44,112 nucleotides of DNA, from positions 1 to 44,112 of the forward strand of contig DBQX01000028.1 in NCBI GenBank assembly GCA_002305415.1, in the 5' to 3' direction. This document shows, in pieces, positions 1-7,524 of the stretch. The notes beneath the pieces are model-generated. The model was not told the DNA's origin. It saw nothing but the letters and a program-made list of their open reading frames with translations, and searched no databases. The DNA comes from Actinomycetales bacterium UBA1383. GTDB taxonomy: Bacteria > Actinomycetota > Actinomycetes > Actinomycetales > Actinomycetaceae. A program made the translations under genes and the position numbers. Position 1 is the first letter of the stretch. Each line of letters opens with the position of its first letter.

Positions 1-1
1 G

Positions 2-1129
2 CTCCGCCGTCTCGACGGCGCGGCGGACGAGCCTGCCGCGAGGGACGCGCTCGCGCCGGAGGGACCAGGGCGCCGGGCCTTCCTCGTGGGCGCCGGCGTC
101 GTCGCGGTGCTCGCCGCGGCCTCCGCGGGAACGGGCCGCTGGTTCCTCGAGCAGGGCAGGCGCGTGCTCGCCGGCCGCGAGAGCGTGCTGCTGCCCGCGG
201 CGGCGGAACAGGCGGCTCCACCGACGCCGGCGATGTCGTTCCCGGAACCGGAGCCCCTCGTCACCCCCAACGAGGACTTCTTCCGCATCGACACCGCGCT
301 CAGCGTGCCCCGGGTGGACCTGGACTCGTGGCGGGTGCGGATCCATGGGCTCGTGGACCAGCCGTACGAGCTGAGCCTCGACGACCTGCTCGCCATGGAC
401 CTCGTGGAGCGCTGGGTCACCCTCACGTGCGTGTCCAACACCCTGGGCGGCTCACTCATCGGCAACGCGCTCTGGCTCGGTGTCCCGCTCGGCGTGCTGC
501 TGGAGCGTGCCGGGGTGCGACCGGGCGCTGACCAGGTGGTGGGCCGGTCGGTGGACGGGTTCACGGTCGGGTTCCCGACCGCGGCGGCGCTGGACGGACG
601 GGACGCCCTCGTCGCCGTCGGGATGAACGGCGAGCCGTTGCCGTTCGAGCACGGCTTCCCGGCCCGCCTCGTGGTGGCGGGACTGTACGGCTACGTCTCG
701 GCCACCAAGTGGCTCTCGGACATCGAGCTGACCACGTGGGACGCGTTCGACGCCTACTGGGTGCCGCGCGGGTGGGCCAAGGAGGCCCCGATCAAGACCC
801 AGTCGCGGATCGACACCCCGCGCAGCGGCACCCGGCTGCCCCAGGGGTCGCGCGTCGTCGCCGGGGCAGCGTGGGCGCCGGGCACCGGCATCGAGCGGGT
901 CGAGGTACGCCTCGACGACGGGCCCTGGCAGGAAGCGGAGCTCGCCGAGTCACTCGACCGGAACAGCTGGCGGCAGTGGCGCCTCCCGTGGGACCCGGAG
1001 CCCGGCGTCCACGTGCTCCGCGTGCGCGCGACCGATGCGACCGGCTACACCCAGACGGAGGAGCGCACCCCTCCGGCGCCCGACGGCGCCACCGGCTGGC
1101 ACACCGTACGCGTCACGGTCACCGACTGA
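2..1129 (+). CDS. Membrane-anchored molybdopterin-dependent oxidoreductase (sulfite oxidase family), 5' end outside window
   Basis: The reading frame is open to the left edge, so only the last 375 residues are seen. A hydrophobic stretch (bases about 80-130) looks like the last membrane helix, followed by a linker and an Oxidored_molyb domain. The motif LTCVSN carries the cysteine (codon 428-430) that in this family coordinates molybdenum. The last ~110 residues form the Ig-like Mo-co dimerisation domain. By family it would be an extracytoplasmic, Mo-cofactor-dependent reductase or oxidase; the substrate cannot be read from sequence. Its stop overlaps the stop of the convergent carbonic anhydrase gene by 11 bp. 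A GTG at 86 is in frame but lies inside the helix region and is unlikely to be the true start. Confidence 0.85.
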   Translation, partial: LRRLDGAADEPAARDALAPEGPGRRAFLVGAGVVAVLAAASAGTGRWFLEQGRRVLAGRESVLLPAAAEQAAPPTPAMSFPEPEPLVTPNEDFFRIDTALSVPRVDLDSWRVRIHGLVDQPYELSLDDLLAMDLVERWVTLTCVSNTLGGSLIGNALWLGVPLGVLLERAGVRPGADQVVGRSVDGFTVGFPTAAALDGRDALVAVGMNGEPLPFEHGFPARLVVAGLYGYVSATKWLSDIELTTWDAFDAYWVPRGWAKEAPIKTQSRIDTPRSGTRLPQGSRVVAGAAWAPGTGIERVEVRLDDGPWQEAELAESLDRNSWRQWRLPWDPEPGVHVLRVRATDATGYTQTEERTPPAPDGATGWHTVRVTVTD

Positions 1130-1727
1130 CGGCCTCCGGCAGCCGCCCCACCTCGGTCACCAGGCCGGTCTCGAGCGAGTAGACCGCCGCGACGATCGTG
1201 AGCGCCTCCTCCGCCAGGGCGGCAGCGATCGTCTCGGACCAGAGGGGCAGGTGCCGCATGATCTCGCGCGCGTGGACCGCCGAGGCCTCCTCCGCGGGGG
1301 CGCCCAGTACCGCGGCGGAGACGCGGTCCACGATGTCACGAACGTGTTCCGGCGCCGACGACGTCCCGTTCGCGACCTCCACGGCGGCGCGGAGCGCACC
1401 ACAGGAGGTGTGGCCCAGCACCACGAGGAGGGGCACCCTCAGGGCGGTCACCGCGAACTCGAGCGAACCGAGGACCACGTCATCCGCCACCTCGCCGGCC
1501 GTCCGGACGGTGAACAGGTCGCCGATGCCCTGGTCGAAGGCCAGTTCGGGGGGGATACGCGAGTCGCTGCACCCGAGGACCGCGGCGGTCGGCGCCTGCC
1601 CGGCCAGCAGGGCCTCGCGCCGCTCGGGCCGTGACCGCGGGTGCAGCTGCGCCCCGGCGGCGAACCGCTGGTTGCCACGGAGCAGGTGGACCCAGACCTC
1701 CTGGGCGTCTGGACGGGGGGCGTTCAT
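1119..1727 (-). CDS. Beta-class carbonic anhydrase
   Basis: A 202-residue protein predicted to interconvert CO2 and bicarbonate in the cytoplasm. The zinc-binding signatures of the beta class are present: CSDSR (first Cys and the Asp/Arg dyad) and the later HTSCG (His and second Cys). Length fits the family. The ATG at 1727 is preceded by GAGGTG at a 5-nt spacing and overlaps the xseB stop as ATGA, so it is translationally coupled and last in the xseA-xseB operon. Coupling to exonuclease VII genes is probably only positional. It ends convergently, 11 bp into the oxidoreductase gene. Confidence 0.9.
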   Translation of the reverse strand: MNAPRPDAQEVWVHLLRGNQRFAAGAQLHPRSRPERREALLAGQAPTAAVLGCSDSRIPPELAFDQGIGDLFTVRTAGEVADDVVLGSLEFAVTALRVPLLVVLGHTSCGALRAAVEVANGTSSAPEHVRDIVDRVSAAVLGAPAEEASAVHAREIMRHLPLWSETIAAALAEEALTIVAAVYSLETGLVTEVGRLPEAVSR

Positions 1728-1963
1728 GTGGTCACCTCGTGATCGGCGTCGGGGCGGGACGCGGCGGGCGCCGCCTCGTCGAGTCGGCGGCGCGCGCCGT
1801 CGAGCAGCGCCTGGCAGTGGGCGGCGAGAGCCTCGCCACGCTCCCACAGCTGCAGCGCCGCCTCCAACGGTACGTTCCCCGCTTCGAGGGCGCGCACCAC
1901 CTCCGCCAGCTGGTCGCGGGCCTCCTCGTAGCCAAGGGCGGCGATCGCGGGGGTGTCGGTCAT
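1724..1963 (-). CDS. xseB: Exodeoxyribonuclease VII small subunit
   Basis: A 79-residue acidic helical protein matching XseB: the region GYEEARDQL, the EAGNVPLE turn and the LWERGEAL helix are the hallmark of this subunit. It joins several copies to XseA to make exonuclease VII, which degrades single-stranded DNA from either end in recombination and repair. The start at 1963 has GGAGG four bases upstream and overlaps the xseA stop as ATGA; its own stop overlaps the next start in the same way. The C-terminal tail is rich in Ala and Asp and not conserved. Confidence 0.93.
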   Translation of the reverse strand: MTDTPAIAALGYEEARDQLAEVVRALEAGNVPLEAALQLWERGEALAAHCQALLDGARRRLDEAAPAASRPDADHEVTT

Positions 1964-3231
1964 GGTTCCTCCGTAGGGGTGGGGGCGGGGTGGATGGCGG
2001 TGACCGCTGCCTCGAGACGGCCGCGGGCGAGTCGGATGTCGAGCGCGTCCCCCGGGGCGAGGGCCGCGGCGTCGTGCACCACGTGCCCGCGCGCCCGCAC
2101 CACCGCGTACCCGCGCTCGAGGGTGGCGGCGGGGGACAGGGCGACCACCTGCGCCCGCAGCCGCGAGACCTCGGAGGCGGCCCGGTCGAGGCGCCACGCC
2201 AGCGCGCGTCGCAGCTCGCGCCGGGCGGCGCGCAGGGCCTCGGCGTGGCGGTCGAGGACGGTACGCGGCTCCGCGAGGACCGGCCGGTTGCGCAGGGCCG
2301 TCAGGACGGACTGCTCGCGGGCGAGCGTGTGGGCGAGGGCGGCGCGCATGCGCTCGCGGGCGTGGACGAGGGCCCGCGCCTCCTCGGCGACGTCCGGCAC
2401 GATCCGCTTGGCCGCGTCCGTCGGGGTGGAGGCGCGGTGGTCGGCGACCAGGTCGAGCAACGGCGTGTCGGTCTCGTGCCCGATGGCGGAGACGATCGGG
2501 GTGCGGCAGGCGGCCGCGACCCGGATCAGGTGCTCGTTCGAGAACGGCAGGAGGTCCTCCACGGAGCCGCCCCCGCGCGCCACCACGATCACCTCCACCC
2601 GCGGGTCAGCGTCCAGTTCGGCGAGGGCGCGGGAGACCTCGGCAACGGCGTCCGGCCCCTGGACGGCCACCTCCCGGATCTCGAACCGCACCCGCGGCCA
2701 GCGGGCCTTCGCGTTCACGACGACGTCGTGCTCGGCCTTCGACTCGCGCCCGCACACGAGACCCACGACCGCGGGCAGGAACGGCAGGGGGACCTTCCGC
2801 GCCGGGTCGAAGAGCCCTTCGCCGGCCAGGACCCTCTTGAGGTGCTCGATGCGCGCCAGCAGCTCGCCCAGCCCGATCGGACGGATCTCGCGTGCCTGCA
2901 GCTGCAGCGTGCCGCGGCGGGCCCAGAACGTGGGCTTCGCATGCACGATCACCCGGGCGCCGTCGACGATCCGCACGGTGCTGGCCGCGAGGTCGCGCGC
3001 ACTGATCACGAGGGGGATGGACATATCCACGTCACTGTCCCGCAGCGTCATGTACGCCATCGGCGCCCCGGGGCGCCGGCTGATCTCCACGAGCTGGCCC
3101 TCCACCCACAGCGCGGACATCCGGTCCACGTACTGGGTGATCTTCATGATCAGCAGCCGCAGGGGCCACGGGTTCTCGGGGGTGGTCTCCGCCGCCGTGG
3201 CGGCGAGCTGGCGCCGGACGGGCTGGTTCAT
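1960..3231 (-). CDS. xseA: Exodeoxyribonuclease VII large subunit
   Basis: A 423-residue protein with an N-terminal OB-fold (about residues 20-115, including WVEGQLVEISRRPG) for ssDNA binding, followed by the catalytic domain with the GRESKAEHDVV and VIVVARGGGSVEDL segments and the GHETDTPLLDLVADHRASTPTDAA block typical of XseA, then a coiled coil. The enzyme is the catalytic chain of exonuclease VII. The ATG at 3231 was chosen because the OB-fold starts about 20 residues later; in-frame codons farther upstream lie in intergenic DNA. A perfect 8-bp inverted repeat (3242-3249 / 3262-3269) lies just upstream. It heads a coupled three-gene operon and is divergent from ispH. Confidence 0.94.
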   Translation of the reverse strand: MNQPVRRQLAATAAETTPENPWPLRLLIMKITQYVDRMSALWVEGQLVEISRRPGAPMAYMTLRDSDVDMSIPLVISARDLAASTVRIVDGARVIVHAKPTFWARRGTLQLQAREIRPIGLGELLARIEHLKRVLAGEGLFDPARKVPLPFLPAVVGLVCGRESKAEHDVVVNAKARWPRVRFEIREVAVQGPDAVAEVSRALAELDADPRVEVIVVARGGGSVEDLLPFSNEHLIRVAAACRTPIVSAIGHETDTPLLDLVADHRASTPTDAAKRIVPDVAEEARALVHARERMRAALAHTLAREQSVLTALRNRPVLAEPRTVLDRHAEALRAARRELRRALAWRLDRAASEVSRLRAQVVALSPAATLERGYAVVRARGHVVHDAAALAPGDALDIRLARGRLEAAVTAIHPAPTPTEEP

Positions 3232-3241
3232 GGCACACAGC

Positions 3242-3269
3242 ATCACACGAACCGCTGACGGCGTGTGAT
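3242..3269 (-). promoter_or_regulatory. Inverted repeat in the xseA leader
   Basis: Two perfect 8-bp arms, ATCACACG at 3242-3249 and CGTGTGAT at 3262-3269, are separated by 12 bp and end 11 bp upstream of the xseA start. It may be an operator or an mRNA hairpin. The arm order is opposite to a CRP/GlxR box (TGTGA-N6-TCACA), and no LexA-type box is seen here. Confidence 0.35.
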
Positions 3270-3270
3270 C

Positions 3271-3301
3271 GCGGGGTGACGGACCCCGACCGCGGGGTGA
3301 C
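3271..3301. repeat. Two 10-bp direct repeats between xseA and ispH
   Basis: GCGGGGTGAC occurs at 3271-3280 and again at 3292-3301, a 21-bp period (about two helix turns), in the divergent intergenic region. A regulator binding on one face of the DNA is possible, but GC-rich chance repeats are common here. Confidence 0.3.
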
Positions 3302-3354
3302 CCGGCCCCGACCCGGACCGGTGACCCCGGGGCTCCTCTCGCCAGCTGCCCACC

Positions 3355-3391
3355 TTGGACGGTCCGATACCCCGCCACGTACCCTTGGGGG
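3355..3391 (+). promoter_or_regulatory. Predicted promoter giving a leaderless ispH transcript
   Basis: A -35-like TTGGAC (3355-3360), a 19-bp spacer and a -10-like TACCCT (3380-3385) end six bases before the GTG start at 3392. The expected transcription start would then be the G of the start codon. No Shine-Dalgarno sequence precedes the gene, which fits leaderless translation as is common in actinobacteria. The spacer is slightly long. Confidence 0.45.
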
Positions 3392-4474
3392 GTGACTCAG
3401 ACCGAGCCAAGCACGCGTCCCGCCTTCTCGCTCGCCGGGGCGTCCGCCTTCCCCGACGAGGTTCCCGCCGTCACGCCCGGCGCCCGCGCCGTGCCGGGGA
3501 GGAGGATCCTCCTCGCCGCGCCGCGCGGCTACTGTGCCGGGGTGGACCGCGCCGTCGACGCCGTCGAGAAGGCGCTGGAGCACTACGGACCGCCGGTGTA
3601 CGTGCGCAAGGAGATCGTCCACAACCGGTTCGTGGTGGAGACGCTCTCGCGCCGTGGCGCGATCTTCGTGAACGAGACCGATGAGGTGCCGGAGGGCGCG
3701 CGGGTGGTGTTCTCCGCGCACGGCGTATCGCCCGCGGTACACGCCCAGGCCGCCGCCCGTCGCCTCGCCACCATCGACGCCACCTGCCCGCTCGTGACCA
3801 AGGTCCACAAGGAGGCGGTGCGCTTCGCGACCGCGGACTTCGACATCCTGCTGATCGGGCACGAGGGGCACGAGGAGGTCGAGGGTACGCAGGGTGAGGC
3901 GCCGGACCACATCCAGGTGGTGAACGGGCCGGAGGACGTGGACCATGTGGTGGTCCGGGACCCGGAACGGGTAGTGTGGCTGAGCCAGACCACGCTCTCA
4001 GTGGACGAGACGATGGAGACCGTGCGACGGCTCCGCGAGCGGTTCCCCTCCCTGCAGGATCCGCCGTCCGACGACATCTGCTACGCGACCCAGAACCGGC
4101 AGGGCGCGGTGAAGGCACTCGCATCCCGCTGCGACGTGGTGATCGTGGTCGGGTCCGCGAACTCCTCCAACTCGGTGAGGCTGGTCGAGGTCGCCCTCGA
4201 GTCGGGTGCCGGTGCCGCCCACCGCGTCGACACCGCGGCGGAACTGGACCCGGCGTGGGTGGCCGATGCGACGACGGTGGGGCTGACCTCCGGGGCGTCC
4301 GTGCCCGAGATCCTGGTGCGCGACGTCGTCACGCGCCTCGGGGAGCTCGGCTTCGGTGAGGTGGAGCAGGTACGCACCGCGACCGAGGACATCATGTTCT
4401 CCCTGCCGAAGAACCTGCGCGCCGACCTGAAGGCAGCCGGCGAGAACCCGGACTCGCGGCGGGCACGGTTGTAG
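3392..4474 (+). CDS. ispH: 4-hydroxy-3-methylbut-2-enyl diphosphate reductase
   Basis: A 360-residue IspH (LytB): the last enzyme of the MEP isoprenoid pathway, reducing HMBPP to IPP and DMAPP with a 4Fe-4S cluster. The three cluster cysteines lie in PRGYCAGV, DATCPLV and SSN-containing C-terminal half via ICYATQNRQ; FSAHGVSP and the SANSSNS motif that grips the diphosphate are intact. About 40 N-terminal residues precede the core and are probably disordered. The GTG at 3392 is favoured because a -10 element sits exactly in place for a leaderless mRNA. A hairpin terminator follows eight bases after the stop. Confidence 0.96.
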   Translation: MTQTEPSTRPAFSLAGASAFPDEVPAVTPGARAVPGRRILLAAPRGYCAGVDRAVDAVEKALEHYGPPVYVRKEIVHNRFVVETLSRRGAIFVNETDEVPEGARVVFSAHGVSPAVHAQAAARRLATIDATCPLVTKVHKEAVRFATADFDILLIGHEGHEEVEGTQGEAPDHIQVVNGPEDVDHVVVRDPERVVWLSQTTLSVDETMETVRRLRERFPSLQDPPSDDICYATQNRQGAVKALASRCDVVIVVGSANSSNSVRLVEVALESGAGAAHRVDTAAELDPAWVADATTVGLTSGASVPEILVRDVVTRLGELGFGEVEQVRTATEDIMFSLPKNLRADLKAAGENPDSRRARL

Positions 4475-4481
4475 CACCCCC

Positions 4482-4500
4482 GGCCCTCCAGGGGAGGGCC
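4482..4500 (+). terminator. Hairpin terminator after ispH
   Basis: GGCCCTCC (4482-4489) pairs perfectly with GGAGGGCC (4493-4500) across a 3-nt loop, eight bases beyond the ispH stop. No U-tract follows, as is usual in high-GC actinobacteria. Confidence 0.65.
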
Positions 4501-4639
4501 CGCCCGGGGCGGGGGTGGCGCCGCCGAATGGTTCTAGGAAAAAAGTCCCAGGAGAGTGCATCCAAACCCGGGGGTCCACCGGAAGTAGTGAGTGCAAGCA
4601 CAGACCGCCCCTCCGGGGCCCTGACCACAAGGACACACG

Positions 4640-5443
4640 ATGCGCAAGACCCCCATGATCATCGCGGCTTCTTCGATCGCGCTGCTCGGCCTGGCCGTCC
4701 CCGCCCAGGCGGACAACCACGAAGTGAAGCTCTCCGTTCTCCACGGCGTTCCGGACCTCACGGTCGACGTGTACGTCAACGGCGACCTGACCCTCGACGA
4801 CTTCGAGCCCGGCGACCTCGCCGGCCCGCTCGACCTGCCCGCGGGCACCTACTCCGTGGCGATCACCGCCGCCGACGCCGCCGACGCGAGCGCCCCGGTG
4901 CTCGGCCCGATCGACCTGCCGCTCGAGGCGGGCAACAACTACACCGCTGTCGCGCACCTGAAGGCGGACGGCACCCCCACTGCCTCCCTGTTCACCAACG
5001 ACATCTCCGAGATCGCCGCCGGTGAGGGCCGCCTCACCGTCCGGCACGTCGCGGCCGCTCCCGCCGTCGACGTCCTCGCGGGCGGCTCCGCCGTGATCAC
5101 CAACCTCGCCAACCCGGACGAGGCGAAGCTGGACCTGGCCGCCGGCACCATCTCCGCCGCGGTGGCCGCCACCGGCACCACCGAGCCCGTTCTCGGCCCG
5201 GCCGACGTGGTCGTCTCGGAGGGCGTCTCCACGATCGTCTACGCGTGGGGCAGCCTTGAGGGCGACAACCTCGCGCTCGCCAGCCAGACGATCGAGGGCC
5301 TCGGCTCCGCCCCGCACGGCGTGCCCACCGGGCAGGTCGAGGTCGTGGAGCGTGGCGCGAACATGGGTCTCCTCGCCGGTCTCGGCGCCCTCATGATCCT
5401 CGGCCTTGGCGCCACCGCCCGCGCCGTGACCATCAGGAAGTGA
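4640..5443 (+). CDS. DUF4397 secreted, membrane-tethered protein
   Basis: A 267-residue protein with a signal peptide (cleavage after about residue 24, VPAQA/D), then two related beta-rich DUF4397 units (about residues 28-125 and 128-220; each begins with a V-x-H-V/G-x-P pattern and carries an ALGPADV/VLGPIDL-like segment). Near the C terminus a GVPTGQ segment is followed by a hydrophobic helix and a basic tail ending IRK, resembling a degenerate sortase sorting signal. The start has AAGGA eight bases upstream. The next gene, four bases on, is a class F sortase, which makes surface attachment a reasonable inference. Biochemical function of DUF4397 is unknown. Confidence 0.85.
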   Translation: MRKTPMIIAASSIALLGLAVPAQADNHEVKLSVLHGVPDLTVDVYVNGDLTLDDFEPGDLAGPLDLPAGTYSVAITAADAADASAPVLGPIDLPLEAGNNYTAVAHLKADGTPTASLFTNDISEIAAGEGRLTVRHVAAAPAVDVLAGGSAVITNLANPDEAKLDLAAGTISAAVAATGTTEPVLGPADVVVSEGVSTIVYAWGSLEGDNLALASQTIEGLGSAPHGVPTGQVEVVERGANMGLLAGLGALMILGLGATARAVTIRK

Positions 5444-5447
5444 CGTC

Positions 5448-6128
5448 ATGAGACGGCTCCTCGGCACTGCCGCGGTCGCCGCACTCCTCCTCGCGGGCTG
5501 CGCCGCTCCGGCGGCGCAGCCCGTCGGGCGCGGGTGGGAGGCGGCCACCTCCGCCGCCGACGGCACCACCTCCGGGACCTCGTCGCGGAACGACGGCGAG
5601 CGTGCCCCCGCCTACCCGGCCCCCACCCCGGTGCGTGAGGTCACCATCCAGGAGGCCAGCCTCCCGGAGGCCAGGGACGTGATCGCTCCGGTCCGACTGG
5701 ACTACGGGGCCATCGGCGCGTCCATGCCGGTCGACCCGGTCGGTGTCGCCCCGGACGGCCAGATGGAGATCCCGGAGGACGCGCTGCGGGCCGGCTGGTA
5801 CCGGTACGCGGCCTCCCCGGCCGACGACGCCGGTTCGGTGGTCGTGGCGGCGCACGCCGGATCCTTCGTCACTCCCCGGGGCCCCCTGTACGACCTGCGG
5901 GACGCGCGGGTCGGGCACACGGTCGAGCTGACCGACGCGAACGGCACCACCACGACATGGTCGGTGACCGCCGTCGAGCAGCTCGGCAAGGTGACCATCG
6001 ACTTCGGGCGCTACTTCGACCGGACCGGTCCGCGCCGCCTCGTGCTGATCACCTGCGGTGGCCGGTGGGACGCCGAGCGGCAGAGCTACGACGACAACAT
6101 CATCGTGACTGCGGAACCGCTGTCCTGA
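5448..6128 (+). CDS. Class F sortase, lipoprotein-type N terminus
   Basis: A 226-residue protein with a signal peptide ending in a lipobox (LLAGC, Cys about residue 19), a Ser/Thr/Pro-rich linker, and a sortase beta-barrel (about residues 75-225). The catalytic His is in VVAAHAGS, the Cys in LITCGG and the Arg in GGRWD. Class F sortases are the actinobacterial group often found as single-domain enzymes; they cleave a sorting motif and transpeptidate the substrate. It starts four bases after the DUF4397 gene, its likely substrate or partner. A lipoprotein anchor replacing the usual N-terminal helix is a slightly unusual feature. Confidence 0.88.
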   Translation: MRRLLGTAAVAALLLAGCAAPAAQPVGRGWEAATSAADGTTSGTSSRNDGERAPAYPAPTPVREVTIQEASLPEARDVIAPVRLDYGAIGASMPVDPVGVAPDGQMEIPEDALRAGWYRYAASPADDAGSVVVAAHAGSFVTPRGPLYDLRDARVGHTVELTDANGTTTTWSVTAVEQLGKVTIDFGRYFDRTGPRRLVLITCGGRWDAERQSYDDNIIVTAEPLS

Positions 6129-6161
6129 CGATCCTGTCTAGAATGGCCGAAAGAAACGGAG

Positions 6162-6734
6162 ATGATCGCAGCCCTGGAGGTGAGAGCGGTCGAGCAGGTC
6201 GACGAGTTGGCTCAGGGATTCGCCGCAGGCGAGCCCGAGTCGATGCGGCATGCGTATGACCGGTACTCGCCGATGGTCTACTCCCTCGCCCTGCGCTCAC
6301 TCGGGAACCGGGATGACGCCGAGGACGTCACGCAACAGGTCTTCGTGTCCGCGTGGCGGTCCCGGCACACCTACGACCCTGATCGTGCCGCCCTCGGGTC
6401 GTGGCTCGTCGGGATCACCCGGCGGAAGGTCGCGGACCACTGGGAGACCTTCTCCCGGGTGCGGCGCTCCACGGAGGCCGCGATCGCCCACCTCGACCCC
6501 GACCCGCGAGTGGCGGACACCGGGGTGGTGAACCGGGTCCTCATCGCGGACGCACAGGAGGGCCTCGGGTCACCGCAGAAGGAGATCCTGCGGATGGCCT
6601 TCTTCTCCGACATGACACACGCGACGATCGCCGAGCACCTGAACCTTCCCCTGGGCACGGTGAAGTCGCACATCACACGCAGTTTGAAACGGCTCCGAGA
6701 GACGATGGTGGTGACAGATGCAGCACTTGACTGA
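6162..6734 (+). CDS. ECF-type RNA polymerase sigma factor (SigK-like)
   Basis: A 190-residue sigma factor with region 2 (about residues 25-95, YDRYSPMVYSLALR, DDAEDVTQQVFVSAWR) and region 4 (about 130-185, TIAEHLNLPLGTVKSHITRSLKRL, an HTH). It would direct RNA polymerase to a small stress or envelope regulon. A TAGAAT -10-like element lies at 6139-6144, so it may have its own promoter in addition to readthrough from the sortase. The ATG at 6162 has GGAG almost touching it, so the exact start is uncertain; the next ATG is at 6243, too far in. It overlaps its anti-sigma gene by 17 bp. Confidence 0.9.
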   Translation: MIAALEVRAVEQVDELAQGFAAGEPESMRHAYDRYSPMVYSLALRSLGNRDDAEDVTQQVFVSAWRSRHTYDPDRAALGSWLVGITRRKVADHWETFSRVRRSTEAAIAHLDPDPRVADTGVVNRVLIADAQEGLGSPQKEILRMAFFSDMTHATIAEHLNLPLGTVKSHITRSLKRLRETMVVTDAALD

Positions 6735-7482
6735 CGACCAGCTCGCGCTGCTCGCCGTCGACGGCTTGGGCGCCCTGCCGCACGAGGCGGCCGAACACCT
6801 CGACACCTGCCGGGTGTGCGCGCAGGAGCGCGCGGTGTGGGCGGAACTGACCGCCGCGCTGCGCGACCCCGAGATCCTGGAGCACCCGTCGGACGACGTC
6901 TGGGCGCGCATCGCCGCCGAACTCGACGCGGACGCCGCGACGACCGCCCCCGAGCCGGCCCCGCCGGCCGCTCCCCCGGTCCCGCCGGGTACCGCCCCCA
7001 CCATCGTCAGCGTGGCGACTCCTGACAACGTGGTGCCGCTGCGCCGTCCGTCCGGGCGCCCGTGGATCCGCCGGATCGCCCTCGCCGCCGCCGCCAGCTT
7101 CGCGCTGGGGGCGGCCAGCATGGGCGTCTACCAGAGCCTGACCGGGGGCCCCCGTCCCGAGGTGATCCAGGCGATCGGTCTCGACCCGTTGCCGGGCTGG
7201 AGCGAGGCCGGCACCGCCACCCTCGAGTCAATCGACGGCGAACTCGTCCTCGTGGTCGAGCTTCCGGACACGCTGGAGGACGGCTTCCGCGAGGTGTGGC
7301 TCATTGACCGCAACGTGGAGCGCCTCATCAGCCTCGGGGTCATGAACGGTGACCGGGCCGAGTTCGCGCTTCCGGAGGGAGTCGACCTCGACGAGTACGT
7401 GATCGTCGACATCTCCCGGGAGGACTTCGACGGCGATCCGTCGCACAGCGGCGACAGCATCGTGCGGGGCAGCTTCGCCTAA
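6718..7482 (+). CDS. Zinc-binding transmembrane anti-sigma factor (RskA family)
   Basis: A 254-residue membrane protein. The N-terminal ~65 residues form an anti-sigma domain with the H-x3-C-x2-C zinc motif (HLDTCRVC), followed by an Ala/Pro-rich linker, one membrane helix at about residues 120-142 (IALAAAASFALGAASMGVY) and an extracytoplasmic RskA domain with the EVWLIDRNVERLISLGVM and VDLDEYVIVDIS segments. It would hold the preceding sigma factor inactive until regulated proteolysis. The 17-bp overlap with the sigma gene implies stoichiometric coupled synthesis. The upstream sortase/DUF4397 genes are likely targets or co-regulated; no matching promoter was found to prove it. Confidence 0.9.
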   Translation: MQHLTDDQLALLAVDGLGALPHEAAEHLDTCRVCAQERAVWAELTAALRDPEILEHPSDDVWARIAAELDADAATTAPEPAPPAAPPVPPGTAPTIVSVATPDNVVPLRRPSGRPWIRRIALAAAASFALGAASMGVYQSLTGGPRPEVIQAIGLDPLPGWSEAGTATLESIDGELVLVVELPDTLEDGFREVWLIDRNVERLISLGVMNGDRAEFALPEGVDLDEYVIVDISREDFDGDPSHSGDSIVRGSFA

Positions 7483-7524
7483 TCGGCGGGCGATTCTGAG
7501 TCCTCGTGGTGGACGCTGACCGGG

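Noticed and set aside
1198..3258. Long plus-strand open frames (up to 686 aa) opposite xseA/xseB
   Set aside because: Antisense shadow of the coding strand with Arg/Gly/Pro-rich, domainless translation; caused by GC-rich third positions.
4524..4529. CCGAAT, the -10 known for M. tuberculosis SigK promoters, upstream of the DUF4397 gene
   Set aside because: No CCATCC-like -35 at the right distance, so autoregulation by the downstream sigma factor is not supported.
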